The notes under the pieces were generated by a model. That model was not told where the DNA came from. It saw nothing but the letters and a program-made list of their open reading frames with translations, and made no database searches. From an uncultured Chitinophagaceae bacterium (GTDB taxonomy: Bacteria > Bacteroidota > Bacteroidia > Chitinophagales > Chitinophagaceae): a stretch of DNA of 18,458 nucleotides. Positions 7,536-14,500 of the stretch are shown in pieces. Each line of letters starts with the position of its first letter. Within the stretch, counting starts at the first letter, position 1. The position numbers and the translations under genes were made by a program. The DNA is taken from NCBI GenBank assembly GCA_946885335.1, contig CAMPGG010000033.1, positions 1 to 18,458 on the forward strand. Reading direction: 5' to 3'.

Positions 7536-8255
7536 TTACCAACCAGATACTAACACATCTGCCAGGTGCATTGTTTTAATATCGTATCCTTTGTTTTTGA
7601 TATAACCATCCAGGTGCATCAGGCAAGAAAGATCGGTGGAAATAATATATTCTGCACCGGTAGCTATTGCATTATCTACTTTCTGCTCACCCATTGCAAT
7701 AGAAATAGGTTCAAACTTTACGGCGAAAGTTCCGCCGAAACCGCAACAGGTTTCTACATCATGCATCTCCGTTAGTTGCAGTCCTTTTACATGGGAAAGC
7801 AACTGACGCGGTTCAGTTTTAATTTTACATTCCCTTAAACCTGCGCATGAATCATGATAAGTTGCAGTTGCATTCAGTGATGCGCCAAAATCTTGTACGC
7901 CTAAAACATTTACCAGGAACTCAGAAAATTCGTAGGTTCTTTTTGCCAGGTCTTTTACTTTGTTATGAGATGAACTGTTATCAAATATTTTCGTGTAATA
8001 GTTCCTGATGAAACCGACACAACTGGCACTTGGTGCAACTACCAGGTCACTGCCTTTAAAATCTTCCAAAAACTTATTGCAAACTTCTTTGGATTGATCC
8101 CAAAACCCTGCATTAAATGCTGGTTGACCACAACAGGTTTGGTTTGGATTGTACGAAACGTTGCAACCTGCTTTTTCCAAAACCCTGATCATATTGAAAG
8201 CGGTTGTTGGATATAATTGGTCAACAAAACAAGGTATAAAGAGTTGTACGTTCAT
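7536..8255 (-). CDS. lutA: LutA/YkgE-type (Fe-S)-binding oxidoreductase subunit
   Basis: This 239-residue protein has two cysteine-rich CCG domains, as in LutA of the LutABC L-lactate oxidation system and in heterodisulfide reductase/GlpC subunits. The first domain shows Cys9 (IPCFVDQLYP) and TCCGQPAFNAGF at about 41-52. The second shows YHDSCAGLREC, CCGFGGTFAVKF and STDLSCLMHLDG. Length and motif order match LutA (about 238 aa) closely. LutB and LutC are not next to it: the neighbours are ribH (16 bp upstream) and the EVE gene (26 bp downstream). It may act with lutB/lutC encoded elsewhere or with another partner; lactate as substrate is inferred from the family only. It probably works in the cytoplasm or peripherally at the membrane, passing electrons to quinone. 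Confidence 0.9.
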   Translation of the reverse strand: MNVQLFIPCFVDQLYPTTAFNMIRVLEKAGCNVSYNPNQTCCGQPAFNAGFWDQSKEVCNKFLEDFKGSDLVVAPSASCVGFIRNYYTKIFDNSSSHNKVKDLAKRTYEFSEFLVNVLGVQDFGASLNATATYHDSCAGLRECKIKTEPRQLLSHVKGLQLTEMHDVETCCGFGGTFAVKFEPISIAMGEQKVDNAIATGAEYIISTDLSCLMHLDGYIKNKGYDIKTMHLADVLVSGW

Positions 8256-8271
8256 GTGGGAATGTCGAAAC

Positions 8272-8781
8272 TTATTTATGTTTCCTGCTAAAAGAATTTT
8301 TCAGGGAGATCATTTTTAATGCAGTGATTCCTGCTTCCTCACCCTTATGCCCATGCGCACCGCCTAATCTTTCTTCTGCCTGCAACTGGTTGTCTACTGT
8401 TAGTACGCCAAAAATAATGGGAACAGGTAAGGTTATATTCAGGGCTGTAATTCCTTCAGTAATACTTTGACATACATAATCAAAATGCGGCGTTCCGCCA
8501 CGGATCACACAGGCCAAAGCGATAAATGCATCGGGTCTTTTTTTATCCGGCACATTTTCCCAATAACTTTTTATTGCAAATGGAATTTCAACCGCACCCG
8601 GAACGGTAATGGTAATGATCTTTTTTGTATGATATTGTTCAAGAATGCGAATACATCCACTTTCTAATTCATCAACAATTGCGGCATTCCACTCAGTCTT
8701 TACTAAAACAATGCAGGCATCCTGCTTGTCCAGGATGCCTGATTGAATTTGTAAGAGTTTACTGTTTGCTACATCGGCCAT
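8272..8781 (-). CDS. ribH: 6,7-dimethyl-8-ribityllumazine synthase
   Basis: This enzyme condenses 5-amino-6-ribitylaminouracil with 3,4-dihydroxy-2-butanone 4-phosphate, the penultimate step of riboflavin synthesis. The 169-residue protein carries the full family pattern: substrate-binding EWNAAIVDEL near the N-terminus, VPGAVEIPFAIK, ALACVIRGGTPHFDYVCQSITEGI, PIIFGVLTVDNQLQAEERLGG and AHGHKGEEAGITALKMI. The His in GGTPHFDYV corresponds to the usual active-site region. It is a cytoplasmic enzyme, expected to assemble into pentamers or icosahedra. It lies 31 bp after the TPR gene and 16 bp before the lutA-like gene, well inside the putative operon. No FMN riboswitch fold is apparent in the short gaps and no other rib genes are nearby. 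Confidence 0.97.
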   Translation of the reverse strand: MADVANSKLLQIQSGILDKQDACIVLVKTEWNAAIVDELESGCIRILEQYHTKKIITITVPGAVEIPFAIKSYWENVPDKKRPDAFIALACVIRGGTPHFDYVCQSITEGITALNITLPVPIIFGVLTVDNQLQAEERLGGAHGHKGEEAGITALKMISLKNSFSRKHK

Positions 8782-8812
8782 AAAGAATAACGTATGCTAA
8801 AACTGTAAAAAT

Positions 8813-9496
8813 TTATTTAACCGCGTAAACACCAAGTTGTGCAAGGTATTTATCTGCTTCAAATCCTTGTTGTGATTGCGGATATTTCTGCTTCAAATCT
8901 TTATATAATTCAATAGCTTCTTTACTATTGTTCATCACTTTGTGAGCATAATATGCCGCCAGGAATAAATAATCAGGTGAGTTTACATTGTCTTCATCAA
9001 AATGATAAGCAGCTTTTTTGTAAGCTTTTAAAGCTTCTTCATTTTTATTTAAACCGGCATAAGCATCTGCAGTTAATTTATAAGCCCGGGCCTGGATCAT
9101 TTTAGAATCAGTTTCAAAATCTTCCAGGTGCTTAACTGCACTTGCATAATCACCCAATTTTAAATAAATATCACCCGCATAAAAATGAGCAAGGTTGCCG
9201 GCTTTGGTTCCGCCATATTTATCAATCACTTTCAAAAAGCCTGAATTGACACCATCGCCATTTAAAGCAAGATTTAAAGAATCCATTCGGTAATATTCTT
9301 CCGCTTTGAAAATGGCTTCAACACTTTTCTTTTCATTGGGTTCCTGAACCAGGTATTTATAACCAAAATAACCTGCTGCGCCAAGTATGATCAATGTACT
9401 GACTATCATTAAGGGCCGGCTGTATTTTGACCAGAAATCCTTAGCCTTATCTACTACTTCCTGGTCCCTTGTGGCTTCTTTTGTATTATCGCTCAT
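8813..9496 (-). CDS. Tetratricopeptide-repeat membrane protein (YfgM-like architecture)
   Basis: A 227-residue protein with a short charged N-terminus, one transmembrane helix at about 28-48 (PLMIVSTLIILGAAGYFGYKYL) and a C-terminal helical domain of TPR-type repeats. Examples are LAHFYAGDIYLKLGDYASAVKHLEDF, ARAYKLTADAYAGLNKNEEALKAYKKAAY and YPQSQQGFEADKYLAQLG. The layout resembles YfgM/TPR_21-type proteins, in which a soluble TPR domain sits outside the inner membrane and acts as a chaperone or scaffold. The basic residues before the helix (KYSR) are compatible with a cytoplasmic N-terminus. It is directly upstream of ribH (31 bp) and 35 bp after pdhA, a placement that suggests cotranscription but not a shared pathway. 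Specific partners cannot be inferred. Confidence 0.88.
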   Translation of the reverse strand: MSDNTKEATRDQEVVDKAKDFWSKYSRPLMIVSTLIILGAAGYFGYKYLVQEPNEKKSVEAIFKAEEYYRMDSLNLALNGDGVNSGFLKVIDKYGGTKAGNLAHFYAGDIYLKLGDYASAVKHLEDFETDSKMIQARAYKLTADAYAGLNKNEEALKAYKKAAYHFDEDNVNSPDYLFLAAYYAHKVMNNSKEAIELYKDLKQKYPQSQQGFEADKYLAQLGVYAVK

Positions 9497-9531
9497 TTTA
9501 TTAATTGACTTATTGTGTTTTTTAAATTTAA

Positions 9532-10527
9532 TTAATCTACAATGAAAGGATAATTTTTATCCATATAAACATCTTTCAAAACTTCATCATCATCCGGTAA
9601 TGGCGATTCTTCGGCAAATTTCACAGATTCATCAACCATTTTATTTACCCGGTCATCAATGGCTTTGATCTCTTCATCCGTAGCCAGTTTATTGTCTTTG
9701 ATAGTTTGTAAAACGATATTTACAGGATCCTTTTGTTTATATTCTTCCACTTCTTCTTTACCGCGGTATTTTCCCGGGTCGCTGATGGAGTGACCTTTAT
9801 AACGATAAGTTTTCAATTCTATCAATGTAGGTCCGCCCTTTTCCCTGGCTCTTTTTACCGCACGGGAAATGGATTCATGAACGGCTTCAGGTGTCATTCC
9901 GTTAACCATATCGGATGGCATATCATATCCATCAGCCAGTTTATAAATATCTGTTACGTTGGAAGTACGGGAAACCGATGTTCCCATTGCGTAATTATTA
10001 TTCTCGCAAATAAATATTACAGGTAATTTCCAAAGCATGGCCAGGTTAAAGGTTTCGTGCAACATACCCTGGCGGGCAGCGCCATCACCAAAAAAACATA
10101 AAACCACGTTGTCTGTTTCACGGTATTGTTCCGCAAATGCCAAGCCTGCGCCGGTTCCGATCTGTGCACCCACAATACCATGACCACCATAAAAATTAAC
10201 ATCCGTACCAAAAAAGTGCATGCTGCCACCTTTTCCTTTCGCATTACCAGTTGCTTTACCATATAATTCAGCCATGCAGGAGTTAACGGAAACGCCTTTT
10301 GCTATGGCCAAACCATGATCGCGGTAAGCTGTAATAAAAAGATCTTCTGGTTTAGTTGCAGTCATACATCCGGCTGCAATAGCTTCCTGTCCTACATATG
10401 CATGGAAAAATCCACGGATCTTTCCTTCCATCTTGTATTTTTCTTCCGCCATTAATTCAAACTGGCGAATCAGATACATTAGTTCGTACCAATACAGGTA
10501 AGTTTCTTTGGAGAATTTTGATGCCAA
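9532..10527 (-). CDS. pdhA: Pyruvate dehydrogenase E1 component, alpha subunit
   Basis: This is the thiamine-diphosphate-dependent E1 alpha subunit that decarboxylates pyruvate for acetyl-CoA synthesis, working with E1 beta, E2 and E3. From the chosen start (331 aa) the ThDP motif runs from GDG (147-149, GDGAARQGMLHETFNLAMLW) to ENN (175-177). Other family blocks are KIRGFFHAYVGQEAIAAG, TAYRDHG, GKGGSMHFFG and the phosphorylation-loop-like YRYKGHSISDPGKYRGKEE. No ATG exists upstream of residue 18 of this form. The frame stays open to a TTG at 10569, but I prefer TTG at 10527, which gives MASKFSKETYLYWYELM, the usual family N-terminus, and lies just after a TATTTTTG element (10547-10554). The next ATG would remove a conserved first helix. 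No E1 beta gene is adjacent. It heads the five-gene minus-strand run. Confidence 0.95.
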   Translation of the reverse strand: MASKFSKETYLYWYELMYLIRQFELMAEEKYKMEGKIRGFFHAYVGQEAIAAGCMTATKPEDLFITAYRDHGLAIAKGVSVNSCMAELYGKATGNAKGKGGSMHFFGTDVNFYGGHGIVGAQIGTGAGLAFAEQYRETDNVVLCFFGDGAARQGMLHETFNLAMLWKLPVIFICENNNYAMGTSVSRTSNVTDIYKLADGYDMPSDMVNGMTPEAVHESISRAVKRAREKGGPTLIELKTYRYKGHSISDPGKYRGKEEVEEYKQKDPVNIVLQTIKDNKLATDEEIKAIDDRVNKMVDESVKFAEESPLPDDDEVLKDVYMDKNYPFIVD

Positions 10528-10546
10528 GGGTATAAAATTTGAGCCG

Positions 10547-10554
10547 CAAAAATA
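10547..10554 (-). promoter_or_regulatory. Bacteroidota -7 element for the pdhA operon
   Basis: On the minus strand this reads TATTTTTG, an exact TAnnTTTG match, 19 nt before the TTG start proposed for pdhA at 10527. A clear -33 TTG at 19-21 bp spacing is not visible. Its position would place the longer open frame (TTG at 10569) upstream of the transcript start, supporting the shorter gene model. Confidence 0.5.
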
Positions 10555-10669
10555 AGGGTAAAATGGCAATTATCCGATTGCATACGTAATTTTAAATAAC
10601 ACATAGCTTAATGAGGCTTAATAAGTTGTTTTATAAACAAATAAGCCGCAAACATTATCTTGCATTTTC

Positions 10670-11758
10670 ATGTTCAATTTCGAAAGTTTAAGCCTGGTAC
10701 AATTCAAAAATTATCAATCCGCCTCTTTTGTTTTAACCGAAAGGATAATCGGCATTTGTGGTAAAAACGGGGTTGGGAAAACCAACCTGCTGGATGCATT
10801 GCATTATCTCTGTTTTACAAAAAGCTATTTTACAAGGGATGCAAATAATATAAGGCAAGGAAGCCAGGGTTTCAGGATTGAAGGCCATGTGAGTCTTTTT
10901 GATGAAAAAGAGAAAGTAGTTTGTATCCTCAGGGAAACCGGGAAAAAAGAATTTTTATTGAATGATGAACCCTATTCTAAATTCTCTCAGCATATTGGGC
11001 GATATCCCTGTGTAATGATTGCACCGGATGATATTCAACTGATCATCGGTATACCGGATGAACGCCGGAAATTTATAGATACCATCCTATCGCAGTTATC
11101 TGCTGAATACCTGCAAAACCTGATTGCGTATAATAAAATATTACAACAACGTAATTCCTGTTTAAAATCCATGGCAGAGACCGGGAATAAAGACTTGTCT
11201 TTGCTGGATGTGCTGGATGAACAATTAATAAAACCAGGTACACAGGTTTTTGAAAAACGCAAAACATTTATGGTGGGTTTTCTTCCACTGGCAAAACAGT
11301 TATACGAGGATATTGCCCGGCAACCAGAAAATATATCCCTTTTTTATAATAGTGAATTGATGGATATGACATTTGCCGAATTACTTAAAATTAACAGGCA
11401 AAAAGATCTCGCAGCCATGCGAACCACCAGTGGCATTCACCGCGATGATCTTGAATTGAATTTTAGTAACCTCCCTTTTAAACAGGTTGCCAGCCAGGGT
11501 CAGCGTAAAAGTTTGTTGTTTGCATTGAAACTGGCTGAAATGGAAGTTTTGAAAAAAGAAAAAAAGTTTACACCCGTATTAATGCTGGATGATGTGTTTG
11601 AAAAACTGGATGAAGAAAGGATCAGCAACCTTTTAGAAAGAGTTTGTTTGTTAAATGAGGGACAAGTATTTATTACGGATACAAATGCGGCCAGGCTTGA
11701 AGAACAACTCATTAAATTAGGAAGTCCATACCAGCTGATCAACCTGGATAAAGACTAA
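10670..11758 (+). CDS. recF: DNA replication and repair protein RecF
   Basis: RecF is an SMC-like ATPase that loads RecA at gaps through RecFOR. The 362-residue protein begins with the family opening LSLVQFKNYQSASF. The Walker A loop is GKNGVGKT (31-38), followed by NLLDALHYLCFTKSYF. TSGIHRDDLEL marks the RecF-specific region, ASQGQRKSLLFALKLAE is the ABC signature, and PVLMLDDVFEKLDEER is Walker B with the D-loop. The terminal VFITDTNAARL block contains the switch region. Length is normal for the family (about 360 aa), and ATG 10670 fits the N-terminal beta strand. It lies 36 bp upstream of the DUF721 gene, a pairing also seen near dnaN/gyrB in other bacteria. A near-consensus TATCTTG sits just before the start but lacks one T. 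Confidence 0.97.
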   Translation: MFNFESLSLVQFKNYQSASFVLTERIIGICGKNGVGKTNLLDALHYLCFTKSYFTRDANNIRQGSQGFRIEGHVSLFDEKEKVVCILRETGKKEFLLNDEPYSKFSQHIGRYPCVMIAPDDIQLIIGIPDERRKFIDTILSQLSAEYLQNLIAYNKILQQRNSCLKSMAETGNKDLSLLDVLDEQLIKPGTQVFEKRKTFMVGFLPLAKQLYEDIARQPENISLFYNSELMDMTFAELLKINRQKDLAAMRTTSGIHRDDLELNFSNLPFKQVASQGQRKSLLFALKLAEMEVLKKEKKFTPVLMLDDVFEKLDEERISNLLERVCLLNEGQVFITDTNAARLEEQLIKLGSPYQLINLDKD

Positions 11759-11794
11759 AGCCATTCCATTTTAATCTTTCAATATCTTTACACT

Positions 11795-12076
11795 ATGGGA
11801 CAATACTCAATGGCGGATGCCATTCAACAATTCTTAAATCAAAGCAGGATCAAAAGTTCTATCCAGGCTTTACAGATTGAAGATATCTGGGAAGATATCA
11901 TGGGTAAAACCATTGCTCGTTATACAGAAGAAATCAAGATCATCAATCATACCCTTTTTATTACCACGCATGTAGCACCACTAAAACAGGAACTTTACTT
12001 TCAACGCGTAAAAATTATGCAACGGGTTAATGAAGTATTGGGGTCGCAGGTGATAAAAGAATTGGTGATCAAATGA
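11795..12076 (+). CDS. DUF721 / DciA-like protein
   Basis: A 93-residue protein matching the DUF721 family, whose members include DciA, the ancestral loader/operator of the replicative helicase DnaB. The alpha-beta KH-like core is visible: an N-terminal helix with ADAIQQFLNQSRIKSSIQALQI, the conserved WEDIMGKTIARYTEEIKI, a strand TLFITTHVAPLKQELYFQRVKIMQRVNE, and a final VIKELVIK. Length fits the short Bacteroidota versions, which are essentially the KH-like core without a long tail. It follows recF by 36 bp and is probably cotranscribed with it. A TATCTTTA at 11783-11790 resembles a -7 element but is only 4 nt from the ATG. Its stop codon is 1 bp from that of the convergent CBS gene. Helicase loading is inferred from family knowledge only. 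Confidence 0.88.
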   Translation: MGQYSMADAIQQFLNQSRIKSSIQALQIEDIWEDIMGKTIARYTEEIKIINHTLFITTHVAPLKQELYFQRVKIMQRVNEVLGSQVIKELVIK

Positions 12077-12077
12077 T

Positions 12078-12515
12078 CTAAAAAACATAAGACCCCGACT
12101 CTTCATTTTCCTGGTCAAAAATATCCGCACGACTAAACATAATCTCCTGCAGAATATCATCGGCAGAAACGATTCCTGCAAAAGTAAATCCATCAAATAC
12201 CGGTATATACCGGATATTATGTTGCCGCATCAATTTCATACACCGTTCAACCGAATCATCAGTAGTGATCATCGGTAAACTATGATTCATTACATCTTTG
12301 ACCAATTGTTTCTTTAAGGATATCCTGACAGACATGGCTTTGGTTGCAATATCGTGTTCTGATATAACACCCATGAATCGATCATTGTCCATCACCAATA
12401 AATGATCGGTATTTTCAGCACACATTTGAGAAAGAGCATCCCGTACAGTTGCATTTGGAGAAATAGAGTGAAAATTGCGTGGCTTCCTGATTAATATAGC
12501 AGTAATTTTTTCCAT
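12078..12515 (-). CDS. Protein of two tandem CBS domains
   Basis: A stand-alone 145-residue pair of CBS motifs (a Bateman module) that should bind adenosine ligands such as AMP, ATP or SAM and act as an energy or redox sensor for a partner. The first CBS repeat spans about 8-60 (VRDALSQMCAENTDHLLVMDNDRFMGVISEHDIA). The second spans about 72-128 (VKDVMNHSLPMITTDDSVERCMKLMRQHNIRYIPVFDGFTFAGIVSADDILQEI). No catalytic domain is attached. Its 3' end nearly abuts the DUF721 gene (1 bp between stop codons), leaving no room for an intergenic terminator. The next minus-strand gene upstream, DoxX-like, is 184 bp away, so the CBS gene may have its own promoter, although I do not see an exact TAnnTTTG near its start. 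Confidence 0.92.
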   Translation of the reverse strand: MEKITAILIRKPRNFHSISPNATVRDALSQMCAENTDHLLVMDNDRFMGVISEHDIATKAMSVRISLKKQLVKDVMNHSLPMITTDDSVERCMKLMRQHNIRYIPVFDGFTFAGIVSADDILQEIMFSRADIFDQENEESGSYVF

Positions 12516-12576
12516 ATGACAGCGATTTTAATGGTTTAATGAATACCTGGCAGCAATAGCAATCAGTACGGATCCA

Positions 12577-12598
12577 TGTAAAAAAATGATTTTTTACA
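12577..12598. terminator. Possible weak hairpin between the DoxX-like gene and the CBS gene
   Basis: A 9 bp inverted repeat TGTAAAAAA / TTTTTTACA with an ATGA loop lies about 100 bp downstream of the DoxX-like stop on the minus strand. It is almost all A/T and no T-run follows it in the minus direction outside the stem, so it is at best a weak terminator or processing site. Confidence 0.25.
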
Positions 12599-12699
12599 GA
12601 CCATTAAGTTACTGCAATTGTTAATCCAAAAAGCTGATTTTGAACCAACTCGCTAACATATTTTTTTCTTTAATGGAATAAACGGGTGAGTTTATAAAA

Positions 12700-13824
12700 T
12701 CATGGATTTTCTTTTATGTATTTCAATGCTTTAGATCCCTCTGCCCCAGTCCATTTATTGATCACCGTGCCATTTTTCAATAAATATAATGTTGGATTAG
12801 CCCGGGCCGCTGTTCTGAATGCAGTAAAATCAAGTTTTAAAACGGGATATGGCCAGCCCATTTCTTTTAAATGTTTCGAAACATTTTCGCTTGTATTGGA
12901 GACAATATATATTGGGTGACTTTGCTGGTGAGCGTGGGTAAGCGCTTTTTCAATGGCTGAATTCTTTAATGCTTTCACTACCTCATCTTCCCGGTCATTT
13001 ACAAAAAGTAAAAACACATAACCCGGGTGTTGTAAAATGGATTCGGTAATATCCTGGTTATCTGAAGTGCTTAGCGAAAATCCTTTGATTGCGGGTTCGG
13101 CATTTCCTTTTCTTACTAATTCATCTTTTCTTTCAACAAAAGTATAGGTGTCAAGGTCATCGGGTAATTCTGCCGGGGAAAATGCATGTTGCTGGCCGTT
13201 CTTTTCATAAATAAATCGAATGGCAAAACTATCGGTGATGGCATTTGCGGGTATCTTCATTTTTTCAGGAATGCTATTTCCTTTTTTAAATGGAAGACAA
13301 TCTACCAATGGATTATATGTTAAAACATACCATTGAAAAGCAAAACTAAAAATGGTAGTTAGAATGATGAGCAGGTTATTTATTCGTGCAGAAAATGCGG
13401 GTCGTATTTTTTCACGATGGTAAAAAATATAACCAATAAGTACCAGTAATAAAACATCTTTTAAAAATGAAGTAAGTGGTGTTATTGGAAGACAATCACC
13501 GAAACAACCACAATCTTTAAACTGGCCTGATAAATATGCATAACCAGTCAGGAAAGTAAAAAAGATAATCAATAATAATAATAACCAACTGATCAACCGC
13601 ATACGCCAGCCGATAAGCAATGCTACACCTGCTATTATTTCAAAGGCAATAATTAAAATAGAGAAAGCCAGTGAATAATCATTTAAAGCGTTTACCTGCC
13701 ACAGATCAAAAAACTCCTGCATTTTATAACTTAATCCTAATGGATCATTAGCCTTAACCAGCCCGGAGAAAATAAATAAAACGGCAACCAGTATGCGAGA
13801 TATCTGTAAGAGTAGTTTGGTCAT
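12700..13824 (-). CDS. DoxX/MauE-like membrane protein with C-terminal thioredoxin-like domain (BT_3928-like)
   Basis: This 374-residue protein begins with a four- to five-helix membrane domain of DoxX/MauE type: ILVAVLFIFSGLVKANDPLG, then helices around 50-72, 77-98, 120-135 and 150-170. Between helices 3 and 4 lies a cysteine motif KDCGCFGDC (Cys105, 107, 111), as in MauE- and VKOR-like proteins that exchange disulfides; a further Cys176 follows the last helix. The extracytoplasmic C-terminal part (about 190-374) ends in a thioredoxin-like fold, shown by PGYVFLLFVND and the cis-Pro-type ANPTLYLLKNGTVINKW, but has no CxxC active site. It matches what is annotated as the BT_3928 family in Bacteroidota, often found beside DUF1599, as here (62 bp after that gene). 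A role in envelope thiol redox is inferred from the motif only. Confidence 0.88.
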   Translation of the reverse strand: MTKLLLQISRILVAVLFIFSGLVKANDPLGLSYKMQEFFDLWQVNALNDYSLAFSILIIAFEIIAGVALLIGWRMRLISWLLLLLIIFFTFLTGYAYLSGQFKDCGCFGDCLPITPLTSFLKDVLLLVLIGYIFYHREKIRPAFSARINNLLIILTTIFSFAFQWYVLTYNPLVDCLPFKKGNSIPEKMKIPANAITDSFAIRFIYEKNGQQHAFSPAELPDDLDTYTFVERKDELVRKGNAEPAIKGFSLSTSDNQDITESILQHPGYVFLLFVNDREDEVVKALKNSAIEKALTHAHQQSHPIYIVSNTSENVSKHLKEMGWPYPVLKLDFTAFRTAARANPTLYLLKNGTVINKWTGAEGSKALKYIKENP

Positions 13825-13886
13825 GGTATCAATTTAGTGTTGGTTTATTGGTCATTGATAATTCTATCAACAGAAAAAGTACATTA

Positions 13887-14423
13887 CTATTCATCCATCA
13901 ATATCAATGCAAATACCGCGTAATTAATGATATCATAATAGTTAGCATCAATACCTTCACTCATCAGCGTTTTACCATCATTGCTTAATATCTGGCGGAT
14001 CCGTTGTAGTTTCATTAATATTAAATCAACAAAACTTTCCTGGCTCATACTGCGCCAGGCTTCTCCATAATCATGGTTTTTATCTTCCATCAATCTTTTG
14101 GCAGCTTCCGTTTTTTTAATATACAAGGCGGCTACAGTTTCTTCATTAAGTTCATCGCCATCTTCGGGTTTTAAATCCAGTTGCATTAAACCGATCACCG
14201 CGTAATTTAAAATACCCTTGAATTCAGCAGCTATATCATCAACAACTTTTTGTTGTTTCTTTTCCTGGATCGTTCTGATGCGTTGAGCCTTGATAAAAAT
14301 CTGGTCAACGATAGATATGGTGCGCAATACACGCCAGGCCGTTCCATAGTCATGTGTTTTTTTTAAAAATATTTCCCGGGCAGATGTGATGGTGTTATCA
14401 TATTGTAAATCGGTGCTAAGCAT
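13887..14423 (-). CDS. DUF1599 protein made of two tandem copies of one unit
   Basis: A 178-residue protein of the DUF1599 family, which is grouped by some with domains associated with nucleotide modification; no activity is established from sequence. It is an internal duplication: HDYGTAW (24-30) repeats as HDYGEAW (117-123), DQIFIKAQRIR (40-50) as DLILMKLQRIR (133-143), and NYAVIGLMQLD (73-83) as NYAVFALILMD (167-177). The two units are thus offset by 93-94 residues. The conserved His-Asp and Glu/Asp residues in each unit could form two equivalent metal or substrate sites. It precedes the DoxX-like gene by 62 bp and probably forms an operon with it; folP is divergent, 77 bp away. A TATTTTTG at 14479-14486 on the minus strand is a candidate promoter element. 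Confidence 0.9.
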   Translation of the reverse strand: MLSTDLQYDNTITSAREIFLKKTHDYGTAWRVLRTISIVDQIFIKAQRIRTIQEKKQQKVVDDIAAEFKGILNYAVIGLMQLDLKPEDGDELNEETVAALYIKKTEAAKRLMEDKNHDYGEAWRSMSQESFVDLILMKLQRIRQILSNDGKTLMSEGIDANYYDIINYAVFALILMDE

Positions 14424-14478
14424 ATTTGTCGTAGTAAACAGTTTAAATTTGGCAGTAGAATAGTTTTTCCAATAGCTT

Positions 14479-14486
14479 CAAAAATA
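14479..14486 (-). promoter_or_regulatory. Candidate -7 element for the DUF1599 gene
   Basis: The minus-strand sequence TATTTTTG matches TAnnTTTG, 55 nt before the ATG at 14423 and within the 77 bp divergent spacer with folP. No TTG lies at the right distance upstream, so the support is partial. Confidence 0.3.
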
Positions 14487-14500
14487 ACGAACAAGCACGA

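Noticed and set aside
7510..7542. Longer EVE protein starting at 7542
   Set aside because: It needs a TTG codon overlapping the lutA-like stop, and the family normally begins at MAYWLVKSEP, which is ATG 7509.
10017..10262. Minus-strand frame at 10017-10262 as a separate small protein
   Set aside because: It is a shifted frame inside pdhA, whose ThDP motif covers the same bases in the right frame.
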